Shown in pieces: positions 22,860 to 33,596 of a stretch of 64,000 nt of DNA. Both the position numbers and the translations under genes were made by a program. The stretch's first letter is position 1. Each line of letters begins with the position of its first letter. The DNA is from Eutreptiella sp. 'Long Island Sound 2002' (Eukaryota; Euglenozoa; Euglenophyceae; Eutreptiales; Eutreptiaceae): assembly GCA_964036045.1 (NCBI GenBank), contig OZ038392.1, forward strand, positions 41,082,806 through 41,146,805, written 5' to 3'. Below the pieces are notes generated by a model that saw only the letters and a list, made by a program, of their open reading frames with translations, was not told where the DNA came from and ran no database searches.

Positions 22860-23010
22860 GAGGTCAGTAGGGGGGTTTTTTGGTACAAACGGGGGGTTTT
22901 TTTGGTACATTTGGGGGTTTTTTGGTACATTTTGGGCGGTTTTTTGGTATCTGGTGGGGGGTTTTCTGGTACAAAACAGGGTTTTTTTGTACAAAAGTGG
23001 GGGGGGGTTG
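22860..23010. repeat. GGGGGTTTTTTGGTACATTT tandem repeats
   Basis: Six to seven units of about 20 bp in the same orientation as the 22.05-kb block, better conserved here. Confidence 0.8.
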
Positions 23011-23510
23011 GTAGGCACCACCTACCGGATGCCAAAAAAAAGGTTTCCGGTTTGGGCCAAATTTGGTCCAAACCTCCTCAACACTTTGGGCCTCCCGACT
23101 TCAGTCAGAGGAGTCCTGTGTTGTATGTATTGTGCCCTGCTAGTACTAGAGGGCCCCCATACGCCAAATTCCACCTGGTTGGCTGAGACTTCCCCTCTCC
23201 ACGGTGTTTGCACCCATGGATCTGTGTTTGTTTGTTGACCAAGGGTTATTTTGTCCCCTTCTTTCTTCTTCTGGCTTCCTAGGGGCCATGCCTGGCCACT
23301 TGGGCAGCCCAGCACCATATGCTTATGGCACTACCTTTCGCTTTTTGTGGGTTTCTCCCATTCGCAAACACAAACGGAATCCCAGTCAAAACCGAAACAT
23401 TTTTGTGCGGGTAGGTAGACGCAGGGGCAGAAACAAAGGCAGCATGCAGTGGCAGAATCACGGTGTTCTCTTTCTCTGAGTGTCTATTGTCGCCGGCAGA
23501 TTCCCCACGA

Positions 23511-25539
23511 ATGCGGGGGCATGCTGGTTCCCGTTTTTCTTGTTTATGGGTTGTTCCACTTATGGCGATGGCAATGATGATGATAAACAACATTATCATC
23601 ACTGATCGTGTCAGCAAGCTTGAGGCGAAGCTTGAGAATACTGTGGAAAAGTACAGGAGAAAGATAGAGGCCCTGGCCAGGGAGGCCAAGGATGCCGCCC
23701 GGGCCACTAGCTCTGCTGTCGGTGTTGGTATCCAAAACGAGGGTGGCTCCTTTGTGTCGAAGCAGCATGGCGTGGAGATGAACCACGGGGACGTGTGCCG
23801 TGACAGTTCAGGGCAGTTGCACTGCCCTAAGGGATGCTTTCTGCAACTTTCACCAGATGCCTCGTGGTGCGTGATGAACCAGACAAAGACTGCTCCATGC
23901 CGCTTCTCAAGGAGACTTGCGAGCAAGAGATGAAGGCGGCCGAGGCCTTGGCCAAGGAGCAAGATCAAGATCTGGGTATTCTGAATGCAATGCCTCGATG
24001 TCCCGCTGATGCCTTGGCGTCTATCAAGAGGAGGTACCCAACGCCATCCCGCTGCCTTCTCATCTCCACGGTGCGGCCTCCGGACACGGCCGGACCGTCA
24101 GAGGACCTGTACGGGTTGTTTGCGACGTGGCTTCAGCGGACCACCAATTACTTGGTGCTTTTGCATATGACCACAGGAAATATTCTGCGATGCATCGAAA
24201 TTCCTGCCCTCCAACGGCATGGAAGTTCCGATTCTTTAATCACACCCTACTCTACAGCTTGACCACTGGATTCGACACCACCGAGGACCACGATAGACCG
24301 GGCGGACTACTCTTGATCGACCTCCAACAGCGGCCTCCGCGGGTAATTTTGCAGGACAAAGCATTCATGGGCGGAACACACGACATGTTCCTTCATTCCA
24401 GGGGTGGCCAGCTGCATGCCATTTGGCTCCAAAGACGAATTGCGGACACTGCTCCTTTTGAGGTCTGTGGCTTGAACTATGGCAAACTGAGTTACACTGC
24501 CAACAAGCATCGCGTTGATCCCATTCCCGAGGGGAGGTTGAGCGTTGATGATATTGTGGAAACCAACATTGCGACAGGAGAGGGAACATGGCGGCTCTCT
24601 GCCGAAGACTATGTGCTTGCGCTAGGAGGCTGGCCAAACTGCTCCAAGATCCGACACGAGTTCGCCCACAAAAAGGTGCTGAAGGGACGACAGCAGTTTT
24701 GGACGAAGACAACCAGCCCCGAATGGACTCATGCCAACAGCGTGCACCTCAACGGGGACGAGTTGGTGGTGAGCTTCCTTGCCCTCGGGGCTGTTGTGGC
24801 ATTCCGCCCGCCGCGTGCCCGTCCCATATGGGTGGTTGGGAGGTTTGGTGCTGACGCAACCCCCTTTCATGACCACTCTTTTGATGTGGGGCACATGGCC
24901 ATTCCAATAACACGGAGGAGCTTTACCTATTTTTCTAACCGCCGGATCATTCAGGACCAGGACACTCGCGAGGTTTACGATGTCAGGCGCCCAAGTGCTT
25001 TCTGGCTACATGGTCCTCCAGTCGAGAACATAAATAGTGCCAAGTACATTCGGCTCACGAATGAGGGAGTCCCCTGACTTGAATGGGCGATCAATGAGCC
25101 TCATCCTCTGTTTCACCGGGACCCAGACGGTGACACTACCCTCATCGCCAAGAAAACTGCTGTTGTCACTTGGAATATGGCCACCACAGTCCATGATGTC
25201 CAGAATGTCACAGCCAAGCGGTTGCTGGCGTGCCATGACATCCCAGACACGTATGCCGTCACGTCGTTCTACTCGAGGCCACAGTTCACAGTGAAGAACC
25301 GGACCAAACGTGCTGTGTGCGTCGAGATAGTGGGGCTTTATGAAAGCTATCATGCAGTGCAGGGCGCCATCAGTGTGAAGAACGCGGCAACTATGTGCTC
25401 AGTGCAAGTCCTGGCCCCCCCTTATTTGGATTCTATGGAAGCCTGCGTTACTGGCTGTCCGATGGGCGACCGCCCTGTGCAGGTTGTTTTCCAGCTGCAC
25501 CATTATACCTCTGTGAAGACTGTTGGCCCGCCTGCCTGA
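23511..25539 (+). pseudogene. Membrane-anchored arylsulfotransferase (ASST)-like protein, broken
   Basis: The chosen ATG at 23511 gives a short N terminus, one hydrophobic segment (WVVPLMAMAMMMINNIII, residues ~13-30), a charged coiled-coil-like stem (SKLEAKLENTVEKYRRKIEAL) and a Cys-containing region, i.e. a type II membrane topology. A frameshift near 23.88 kb and another near 24.22 kb lead to a long frame ending at a TGA at 25075-25077; the same frame then continues open to 25539. The central part resembles the beta-propeller of arylsulfotransferase-family proteins: GGTHDMFLHSRGGQLHAIW, EWTHANSVHLNGDELVVSF and FHDHSF correspond to the conserved His-bearing propeller motifs of that family. 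Such enzymes transfer sulfate between phenolic compounds in bacteria; the role of eukaryotic relatives is unclear. The breaks make it a likely pseudogene, unless short unspliced introns or sequencing errors explain them. Confidence 0.5.
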
Positions 25540-27290
25540 GACACCCCGGCGGCACGTGTTATGCAGTTGTGCTTCTATGTGATGAATTATTGTATTAGCG
25601 ATGGGCTTCGATTGGCCCTTTGCGGGGCGCGCACTGAGTAGCACATTGGAGAATCGGGCTCCGGCTGCCGTGGCGCCGCTGTGCATTTGGCCTTGGTCAT
25701 GCCCATGTCTTTGGGCCCTGGCACCAAAACAACACTTGCTTGGTTGCGTTTCCATATTTGATCTATAATTCTACAGTTCCAGAATTCTAGGGCAGAGGTG
25801 TCCAGGAATGCCCGTTGAACTGTAGCCTGAGGCAGTACAATAGCTGTAGCCTGAAGTGCAAATACTGTTGCCTGAGGAGGCACACCTGAAGACGTACAAA
25901 TGCTGCTGCTTAAGGAAAGAAATGCATAAACAAAACCCAGCAGCAGTGCCTAGTCCAATCAAGATTGGGTGACAACCTGTACTGTTGAACTGAGATTGTC
26001 CACCGATCAAAGCCAACCACGGCGTCGATTTCCATATTGTCTGCCAGCCACGTCTCAGCAGCGGGAAGTCCTGCTTGCCCCCATTTCATGAGGGTCCATG
26101 GAGGGGCCTCAAGGAGTTATAAAAACTGCAGGTACAGTGTTTGGGGCACACTGCTTGCATCTGCGATGCCGTCTGTTAATTCTTGTCTGTAGATAATGAC
26201 GGTGGTCTGTTATCGTTGGGATGGCTGGCCTGTCGCCGTCGCCATCGCCGACGTCTCAGTTCTTCAAGAGACATTTAATGCTGATGCGAGTTTGTGGAAT
26301 TATCGTCCTGATTTATCAATTTCCAAGTGTCTTTTTATCAATAGAATTATCTGGTACCCGAATGTAGACTTTCAGAGTGGTATTTCAGTGCTGTGCACAT
26401 CTCATTCATGTACATTCATTCAATGCGCATTATTAGCAATGTTCCGTGTCATGTGTGCTGAGTTTGGTGATTGGTTAAGCATACGAGTGGAATGGTTTGA
26501 GTATTGTGGTGCGCATGCATTCATTGCATTCATGCATGCATTCACATGTACCATGTGAGCAAGTAGCATAAAGGATATGGTGTGTGTATAGTTGAAGCAT
26601 AGCATTGATAGCCTCGTGATAAACACGCACGTGCATGCATTCATTGCATTCTTGCATACATCCGTACATATCATATGCATTGCACTATGCCTCCTTGCCT
26701 TCTTCTTTGTTGATTCACCTTGCCATGCTTCTCAGTTTTGCATGGCAGGATGATCTGCCAACCTTGGTGACCCGGGACGAGGTTCAACCAGGTATGGCAT
26801 GGAGAATAAAGATGCACTCATGCCATACTGTGGAGTGCATTACCTCATTCCCACTTTGCTTTGTGCTTTGCTTCACTTGTGTGTAGTTGTTTATGCTTTG
26901 TTTGGTTGTTTTGGGGAATATGACCCTAGGAATATTTTTGCATTGAAAATAACTAGGGACAACAATCACATGAGATGATTAGATAAATTTTTGCTCGTGT
27001 TGCACCCCTCTCAAAAATTGTGTGAGTTTTCTTTTGGGGCTTTCTAACCATAGGTAAATATGTTTGATTAGTTTAAAGGTCCTTTTTGTATGAAAGCTTT
27101 TTGAATCACAAAGGAGTCGAGCCCACGTTTTTATAACATTTTCTCTTTGTGGTAGCAGAGGCTTGCCTAATTTTGTGGCAAGCCAACAAATTTTAGGACT
27201 TTCCTGCGCCAACCCCGGAAATGCTCTCCTTTTGAGCGAGGGATCTTTTTGTTGCCTTGTGAGTTTGTGTTACTTGCCTTTGTCTCCGAT
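25540..27290. other. Non-coding region with an LTR-like repeat
   Basis: No supported gene. Contains the 168-bp repeat at 26115-26282, ATGCATTCATTGCATTCATGCATGCATTC-type runs near 26515 and 26635, and otherwise AT-rich unique DNA. Confidence 0.5.
26115..26282 (+). repeat. LTR-like repeat copy A (AGTTATAAAAACTGCAG start)
   Basis: Nearly identical to 63806-63971. Both start AGTTATAAAAACTGCAG, with a TATA-like TTATAAAAA at the edge, and run through the GCCGTCGCCATCGCCGACGTC segment to AATGCT. The other copy is preceded by a G-rich polypurine tract, as at a 3' LTR; this one is not, so it could be a 5' or solo LTR. Confidence 0.7.
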
Positions 27291-27299
27291 TTCTTCGTC

Positions 27300-27545
27300 A
27301 ACGCCCGCGCCTCCGCTTGGGCGCCTAATAAATGCAAGGCTGCGCCTCCTCTTGGGCGCCTAATAAATGCAAGGCCGCGCCTCCGCTTGGGCGCCTTAGA
27401 AATGCAAAGCGCGCCTCCACTAGGGCGCTTAAGAAATGCAAAGCGCGCCTCCACTCGGGCGCTTTAGAAATGCAAAACCGCTCCTCCGCTTGGGCGCTTT
27501 AGAAATACAAGGCCGCGCCTCCGCTTCGGCGCTCGCGAAATGCAA
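27300..27545. repeat. Array of GC-rich hairpin monomers, ~7 x 35-39 bp
   Basis: Each unit reads approximately GCGCCTCCGCTTGGGCGC followed by CTTAGAAATGCAAGG. The GCGCC and GGCGC arms of each unit are complementary, so each monomer can form a small stem-loop. A diverged single unit lies near 30700-30730. Confidence 0.88.
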
Positions 27546-27758
27546 GCATGCCCCTTTGACACTTTGGACATCGCCAAGAGTTGCCAAGGACCGGTGGAGT
27601 CACCCGAGCACCTTGGTGACTTGCCCCGGGGTCCCCAAGCCCCAAGGAGATTTGTATGCTTGTGTCTTGGTTGCCCCTAGAGAGTTAAACAATTTTGGGA
27701 AATTTTATCCCGTAAATTTTCGTTCCGTTGTGTCCTTGCTTGTTTTGTTTGCCTTTGT

Positions 27759-28322
27759 GTGGTCTTGTTCCCCATTACCCACACCGACAACGAAGTTTTC
27801 TATGTGGAGAGATCCGGCATTGAGTACGGCACCAAGACAACCATTCACTCCTACTTTGGAGACGAGATGAACTTGGACGGCTGTCACTCTCACTTACGCC
27901 GTGCCCGTGCGGGTGTCATGAACATTGTGCACATCTCTATTGGGGTCACGAAGATGGCTGCCTTAAGGGTGCCTCCGTTGAAGGGCAAGTGAACGGTATC
28001 ACCTTCCTTGTGCCTATTCCCAAAGAGTTTCGACTTCGTTGTGAGGATCACCAGGAAGGCCTACAAGGACACTGTGAACGCCGCGTTGAAGACCTCCGTT
28101 GAGGGCCCCTTGATCAACGTCTTGGCCTACATTGAGGAGCTCTTCGTGTCCTTTGACTTCAAGGGCACTCATGCCTCCTCCGCCGTCGAGGGTGAGCTGT
28201 CCATGGTTATGGGTGGCGACATGGTTGAGGGCGTCTTGAAGTATGACTACAATTCATCCTCCTCGAGCCATGCGCCTTGCCTTGCTGCTGGGCATGGCTC
28301 CTCCTCCGGCCTTGTGGCCTAA
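27759..28322 (+). pseudogene. Unidentified ORF with one in-frame TGA
   Basis: The frame opens around 27759 and runs to a TGA at 27990-27992; the same frame is open again to 28322. The stretch has clear protein character (GIEYGTKTTIHSYFGDEMNL; AYIEELFVSFDFKGTHASS) and ends in a serine-rich tail. Just after the TGA, a neighbouring frame (NGITFLVPIPKEF) reads more naturally, so a pair of compensating indels is also possible. I recognise no family. It sits downstream of the hairpin array. Confidence 0.35.
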
Positions 28323-29637
28323 GGGCATTTGGGGTTTTCCAGGTGAGAGCAAATTGTACATAATGATTACTTCTCCCTCATACCTCTCTCTCCTTTGCTC
28401 AAGGGATTAGCGATTCTTGTGATCGTCACCCCCGGTAAAGGTTATCTTTCTCAGGTTTTACCTTTCTTCCTTCTCTTGTGTCTTGGGAGGTCGGGGGATG
28501 GGGATTGAGAGCCACGAGTGGCAAACAAACTCATTTTCTCTTTCTTTGTGCTTGTCAAGTCAATGTCAAGTCGTCTGTTAGTTTTAGTTTGGTACATACG
28601 GTTGGTACCGTTATCCTCATTCTCAGTTTCTCTCTGGGATTTGCTACCCTTCTGGGTAGTCGCCCTGGTTTTGGTTTGTTCAGTCTCACAGAAAATTTCA
28701 GTGCACTGAAATTGCTGAATGGTTGCCTGTGGCAATCAAGATTGTTGGTGCAAATGTGACCTCCGGCTACCAGGGCTATTCTCTGTTTGACTGAGCTTCT
28801 CCTGTTTGTTTGACTAGGCATGTTTTTGTTTAAGAGTGATTGACTGTACCGCTGCAGTTCGGATGCGGTACTCAGGTTGTTGAATACGTGGGTTGCTGGG
28901 CCCCTTACTCCTGTGCATGCTTGAGGGGCGGGTTTACCCCCCCCTACACACGCTGTACATGCATGAGCGCTTCGCACGGATGCTATAAAGATTAGCGAGT
29001 GTGATTTGCTTTTCTATAGATTTCTTGTGAGTGATTCGCATGGACGCGATACAGAATAGCACGTGTAGATAGGAATAGCTTGAGTGGGGCATTGTGAGCC
29101 TTTGAGCCGTTTGCCCCGAGTGCAGTTCCCGAGCATCCAATGCTACCTCCCTTCCTCTCTGAAGGTATGGCCTTCGTCCAGTTTGGTCCGTTTTTGTGTA
29201 ACTGTGTCCTGCACGATCCCGACACGTCTGCTGAGTTGAAGGTGAATTGAGTTCAACAACAAACGCTTGACGAGGTTCTCCATGTTTGGGTATTATGTAC
29301 AGGCGATTGAGTTGGGCGAGGGTCCTGTTGTGAGTTGGGCAGCGCAGATAGCAGACCCCTTTTGCAGGGAATGGTCTGCACAACGCGTATGTGGCCCAAT
29401 ATGCTTCATTGCATGTGGCCATGTTTGCCGCCTTCAGGCGGAAGGCTGTTCCTGCCAGGGCTGAGGTCTCTGAGAACACCATCCTGGCTTTGGTTTGGTC
29501 CTGACAGTCGCAAGTGGTCGGGCCCGTTCTCTGACTGCAGCACCCCAGACTACCTGACCGGCAGACCGCCTGGTGTTAAAGGTGGGGGACACTGCCAGAC
29601 TGCTGCGTGTACCAACCCCACGACTTCTTCCACAACG

Positions 29638-29760
29638 TGGATGACCCCAGGGCACCGGTGGTGTCATCCGGACGTCCTTGAGGGTAAAGCATGACGTCCC
29701 CCTCGACTATGCGGATGACCCCAGGGAACCGGTGGTGTCACCCGGACACCCCTGAGGGTG
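29638..29760. repeat. Direct repeat, 2 x ~50 bp, period 73
   Basis: GGATGACCCCAGGG(C/A)ACCGG, then TGGTGTCA, CCGGAC and TGAGGGT, occur at 29639 and 29712. Confidence 0.85.
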
Positions 29761-29865
29761 ACCCCTGGGTTCCCAAGCCCATTTTGGCCCACTTTTTAGG
29801 CCAAGGCCGGAGAAGGGTGGTGGGGGATTAGAAATGAAATTTTCCCTTTTGTGCCTCACACACAC

Positions 29866-29897
29866 GTGACACACTTGTAAACTTACAAGTGTGACAC
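29866..29897. repeat. Short palindrome ACACTTGTAA/TTACAAGTGT
   Basis: A 10- to 11-bp inverted repeat with a 2-bp loop, flanked by GTGAC and GTGACAC. Confidence 0.8.
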
Positions 29898-30298
29898 CTG
29901 AGCTGAACCCTAGCTTCCCAACCGGCGCTAGCTGGCGTGCCATCCAGAAATGCCAGAGTGTTCTAACCCCAAAGATTCGAAGTACAAGTTGGTGATAATA
30001 CACTTTCTGGAGTAAAGGATGACCCGGGATGCCTGCGGGTTTCCCTGTGAATGCCTCGGTTTCATGAGCGCAACGTCAACATGGGGTATATGAGGGCGCC
30101 GTGCCGTTGCCCTCTCTTTTGCCTTTGGTTTAGTGTGCCGTTGCCCTCTCCGTCGCCTTGGTTGAAGAAGATAGTTCTGATACCGGGAGAGGCGGGCTCC
30201 GTCCCGCGTTGTGACGAGATGTGAAAGAGCATGGATTTGACAGCGGATGAGATGACAGCGGCAAGTTTCGCCGTAATGACTGGGTAAGGCTCTGGTGA

Positions 30299-30369
30299 GA
30301 GTCCAAATGTCCAGATGTCCAAATGCCCAGAAGTCCAGACGTGCAGATGTCCAAATGTCCAGATGTATG
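30299..30369. repeat. GTCCAAATGTCCAGAT minisatellite
   Basis: About eight diverged 8- to 9-bp units (TCCAAATG, TCCAGATG, CCCAGAAG). Confidence 0.85.
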
Positions 30370-30794
30370 CACTTCTTTCCGGTGTGTCCACTCTTGGACA
30401 CACAGCCGCTTCTTTGTGAGTGTGTGTGTGAGAACCTGCAGGAGTTGTGTACACACATGCGAATGGGAAACATACCCGCCGAATCATGCCTACTTTCTGG
30501 CTAGAAACATTTTGGGGACACTTTGTTCCCCCATTTCAAGGCCGCCAAATTCGGTTTGCCTGTGAAGGGGAGTTTCCTTTCCCCTAGGATAGAAAACACC
30601 AAGCAAAGGGGTGCGGGAGATAACAAATTTTGCCTTGCACCTGCATTCATTTTCTCTGCACGGTGGCAGGACCCCCCCCCCCTTACACACAACGCTTGCG
30701 TGGGCGCTTCACTTGGGCGCCGATAAAATAGCAAGAGTGCATATGCTAACCTTACTCTGGTTGATCCGATCTCTGTCTATCTCTGTCGTCTGTT

Positions 30795-31502
30795 AGTAAG
30801 AAAAAGTCACTGCCATGTCTTTCTTGGAGGGCTTGATCCAGGCCAAGCCCCCCTTAAAACCCTTTTGTTGATGCTAAGACAAACTTAAGTGTTTTTATCT
30901 CTCTTTTGTTGCCTAAAGTACACTTTCTCAAAGTAACTAGGGTTGTGACCCTAGCCCCCCATGAAGTTCACCCCTACCACTCAACTGAGCGGAGGTACCT
31001 TCCTTCATGGAGGATATACCGAAATAAAATAGGCATTTCATGCTTTAGGCCTTGGAGGTTAAGCCTAGTGGTCTCCCACCCCAAGACCACTATACTCAAT
31101 TGTTTCTACCACTTATTGTGGTCCTACTTTGTAACTGTTTCTGAATTCATTTGCTTGGCCAAGTCATTTTCTGTGTGGTCCTGACATCTATGCCCCACAT
31201 TCCTAACCAGCACCATTTCACCCAAACGAGTGCACATGAAGTGCCTAATGCTATCTCTGAGGCAAGAGTCAGACCAATTTTCATATAAAATCTTTTGTAT
31301 TATCCATTTGTGATTGAATCTTTGTGTATAAACCTGCTTTGTCTATCTGCAGCCCTTCTGTGTTACACTGGATTCCAAAACCAATCATTGATTCGATCCA
31401 CATCCTCTTCTTGCTCTACTTGCTGCTTTGGTTTGGGTTTACAACTACAAAACCTGCAGGATTTCATCAAAATATCTAGGGCATGAATCAAGGACATCTT
31501 TC
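30795..31502 (+). repeat. 5' LTR of Ty3/gypsy copy 1
   Basis: Starts AGTAAGAAAAAGTCACTG and ends GGACATCTTTC next to the primer-binding site. It differs from the 3' LTR (46216-46924) by a small number of substitutions. A TATA-like ATATAAAA lies at 31283-31290. Confidence 0.93.
31283..31290 (+). promoter_or_regulatory. Candidate TATA box in the 5' LTR
   Basis: ATATAAAA, conserved in all four complete LTRs of the family, about 210 bp before the LTR end. Assignment as the LTR promoter is by position. Confidence 0.5.
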
Positions 31503-31516
31503 CGGTAGCAGAGACA
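31502..31516 (+). promoter_or_regulatory. Candidate primer-binding site of copy 1
   Basis: CCGGTAGCAGAGAC directly follows the 5' LTR and is identical in copy 2. It resembles the TGGTATCAGAG initiator-Met type site of many plant and algal elements but starts CGG instead of TGG. Confidence 0.5.
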
Positions 31517-32006
31517 GTCCCTTGTGACCTTTTGAACCGACCCTGAGAAGAAGTGCAGCACACAAAGCTCAACAACAAGTTCATCATGTCCACGCCAAGC
31601 GTCAGGACCTGGCCCATCAGAACTGTCCAAGTGCAAATGGGCAGCATGGCCCACCCTATGAGTGAACCACCTTACCGAGCTCCACAACATCTCAGTGGCG
31701 CATCTGGGTCCCAAGGAGATCCAGAACGCAGAAGGGCGGAAAAAAATAAAGGCCTTACCACCGAGGCCTTAGCGGCCCACGGTGGAGACAGCTTCAGTCA
31801 TCTCCACAGACGTGTAGCAGCCTCAGTATCCAGATCCAACTGTCCGGCTTCATCCTCAACAGCGATTGAAGGCCCTGAGGAGTATGAGGAACTGAGGAAG
31901 AAAATGGATGAATACATCCTCCATGAGGAGTACTACAAATCCATTCGTGGAGAAGATGGAGAGGAGCCATTGGCAGTACATGGATCCAGACCACGTACAG
32001 ACCTAG

Positions 32007-32520
32007 TGTAAAGGGAAGCTCAGGACAGGACAGAACAAGGTTGGTTTCTTCTGTGGACCTCTGCATTTGGCAGGGTCAGGATTACAGCAATTATGTCTAA
32101 TTTCTGTTTGTTGTGCATGACATAGCCCCATATAAGTTATTTGCTGTGGTGCGTCGCAGATGCCGCAATTTGGGCACTGCAGGGCACGCGTGCGCACTGA
32201 CGTGTGCATTGTTTTCTTTCGGAGAAGCACTGATTTTTATTATAAAAAGATCTGATTTTGTAGGATTTTAGCATGTTTACAGTGTATGTATTGTGCTGAA
32301 CGTCCATTATTGTTTAGGCCATGAAACGGCTTATCTGTTGAATCACTCCGTATCACCAAGTCAAGATTGATCAACTCATTTGATTTATTGCGTGCGGCAA
32401 TTACAAGAAGGGCGTCGTTTCAAGGTTTTCAAAATGGGACTGCAGGAGATTCAAAATGAGAGGTTTGAAAATTCTGAGTACTGGCCGAAACAAGACTCGG
32501 AGGTCTTGAAATATTCAACA
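32007..32520 (+). repeat. 5' LTR of the nested element
   Basis: Matches 34838-35343 over 32007-32512. The last few bases (ATTCAACA) differ from the 3' LTR end (TGGGTGCTTGCGTTTTACA). A TATA-like TATAAAAAG is at 32241. Confidence 0.88.
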
Positions 32521-33570
32521 GATAACCACGACGTTTCTTTGCCTTTGCCTGTAGCTGCAGATGAGATCAATAAGAGTGAGGAGTGCAATCACAGGAGTCT
32601 ACGGCCCGGCCGAGCCGTCAATCAAGACACCATCAAGGCGCCGTCCAGACCAGCGCCAGCCCCGCCCAGGACAACACGGCCGCCGCAGCGCCTTTCAAGT
32701 GGAGTAACAGAAGTGCCACGATGTGCTGAAGCCGCCGCCATCACAGCAGTGCAACGACTCGTCGCACAGGAAGAACGAATAAGGCAAAGTCTCAGGTATG
32801 AGCAACAAGTAATCTGCGCGAAGAGGTACGCGAACTTTGGCCACGTTTTTCAAAAGCTCTATTGCCGGTTGTTCCAGCCTTCGTTGAATTCGGGGCAGAC
32901 AAGTACACCGCCGAACGAACTGAAGGAGCCAGGGAAGCGCTCATTGAAGGAGCTGGCGGATTCCAGCAAGACAACGCCGAAGAAGAACACCGCAAAATCG
33001 AATGCGCCGCCGAACAAGAACAAAGTGTCTGAGTACTCAGGTGTGTTGGCGAAGTTGGAGACCTCGTTGGAAAATTCCTTGAAGCGATCCTTAAGTGACC
33101 TCCGACGAGTTGTGGAACTGTTGGGTAACTGTTCGCCCTCTGTGTCCGTCAGAACGAACAAATGGAACAAGTTCGTCGAGAAGCAAGAACCAAGGCCCGT
33201 TTCAAGTGTGACGAAGCGCCGGCAGAACGAATCCCAAGTGACTGAGTGCCGAACGGACGAGTTACAAGCGAGTTTGGATGATTTTGACGCTCGGACAGTA
33301 ACTTCGGGAGATCCTGGCGGAGTTCAGCAGCGAAGGAGCTCCACAAATGAGTCGTCGAACGTCGCGAGGCCCAAACAAAGGGGACAGCGAGCAGGACGAG
33401 CTGTGCAGCGTCGCCGCGCTATAGCCAAGTTCTTTGAGGTATTAAACTCAATCCAAGGTCGCGCATGCCGAGGTACAAGCGAGAAGAAGACCGAGTGCCC
33501 TACGCGAGACATGTGGGGGCAGTCTGTGGTGAACTCCAAGGAGAACCAAGGGAATCCCTTCTTGGACTGA
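32434..33570 (+). CDS. Basic ORF of the nested element, function unknown
   Basis: An intact frame of 378 codons from the ATG at 32434, which lies inside the 5' LTR, so the first ~26 codons are LTR-encoded. The product is strongly basic and rich in Ser, Thr, Lys and Arg, with Pro-rich (SRPAPAPPRTTRPPQ) and Arg-rich (RGQRAGRAVQRRRAIAKF) parts and helical segments (LAKLETSLENSLKRSLSDL). There is no zinc knuckle or recognisable Gag domain. It may be a diverged Gag-like nucleic-acid-binding protein. Being the only sizeable intact frame in a recent insertion argues that it may be expressed. Confidence 0.45.
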   Translation: MGLQEIQNERFENSEYWPKQDSEVLKYSTDNHDVSLPLPVAADEINKSEECNHRSLRPGRAVNQDTIKAPSRPAPAPPRTTRPPQRLSSGVTEVPRCAEAAAITAVQRLVAQEERIRQSLRYEQQVICAKRYANFGHVFQKLYCRLFQPSLNSGQTSTPPNELKEPGKRSLKELADSSKTTPKKNTAKSNAPPNKNKVSEYSGVLAKLETSLENSLKRSLSDLRRVVELLGNCSPSVSVRTNKWNKFVEKQEPRPVSSVTKRRQNESQVTECRTDELQASLDDFDARTVTSGDPGGVQQRRSSTNESSNVARPKQRGQRAGRAVQRRRAIAKFFEVLNSIQGRACRGTSEKKTECPTRDMWGQSVVNSKENQGNPFLD

Positions 33571-33596
33571 GCAGTGCTCTTTAAAGCGCGCTGCTT

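Larger units (their letters stand above)
21356..23430. other. G/C-homopolymer and GGGGTTTT-rich non-coding region
   Basis: C-runs of 9-15 occur at about 21358, 21617, 21835, 21903 and 21936; G-runs of similar length at about 22096, 22210, 22417 and 22530. No supported gene. Long frames here arise from low complexity. Confidence 0.6.
28323..30794. other. Non-coding region with small repeats
   Basis: No supported gene. Short open frames on both strands lack protein character. Holds the small repeats annotated separately at 29638, 29866 and 30299. Confidence 0.5.

Noticed and set aside
21950-23015. True telomere
   Set aside because: Units are degenerate, interrupted by GGTACATTT boxes, and lie inside the window with unique DNA on both sides.
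22497-23021. 174-residue minus-strand Pro/Lys-rich ORF
   Set aside because: It is the complement of the GGGGTTTTTTGGTACA repeats and has no independent coding character.
30906-31184. A 92-codon frame open in all four complete LTRs
   Set aside because: The LTRs are close copies, so shared openness is expected; the start is not ATG and the differences are mostly amino-acid changing.
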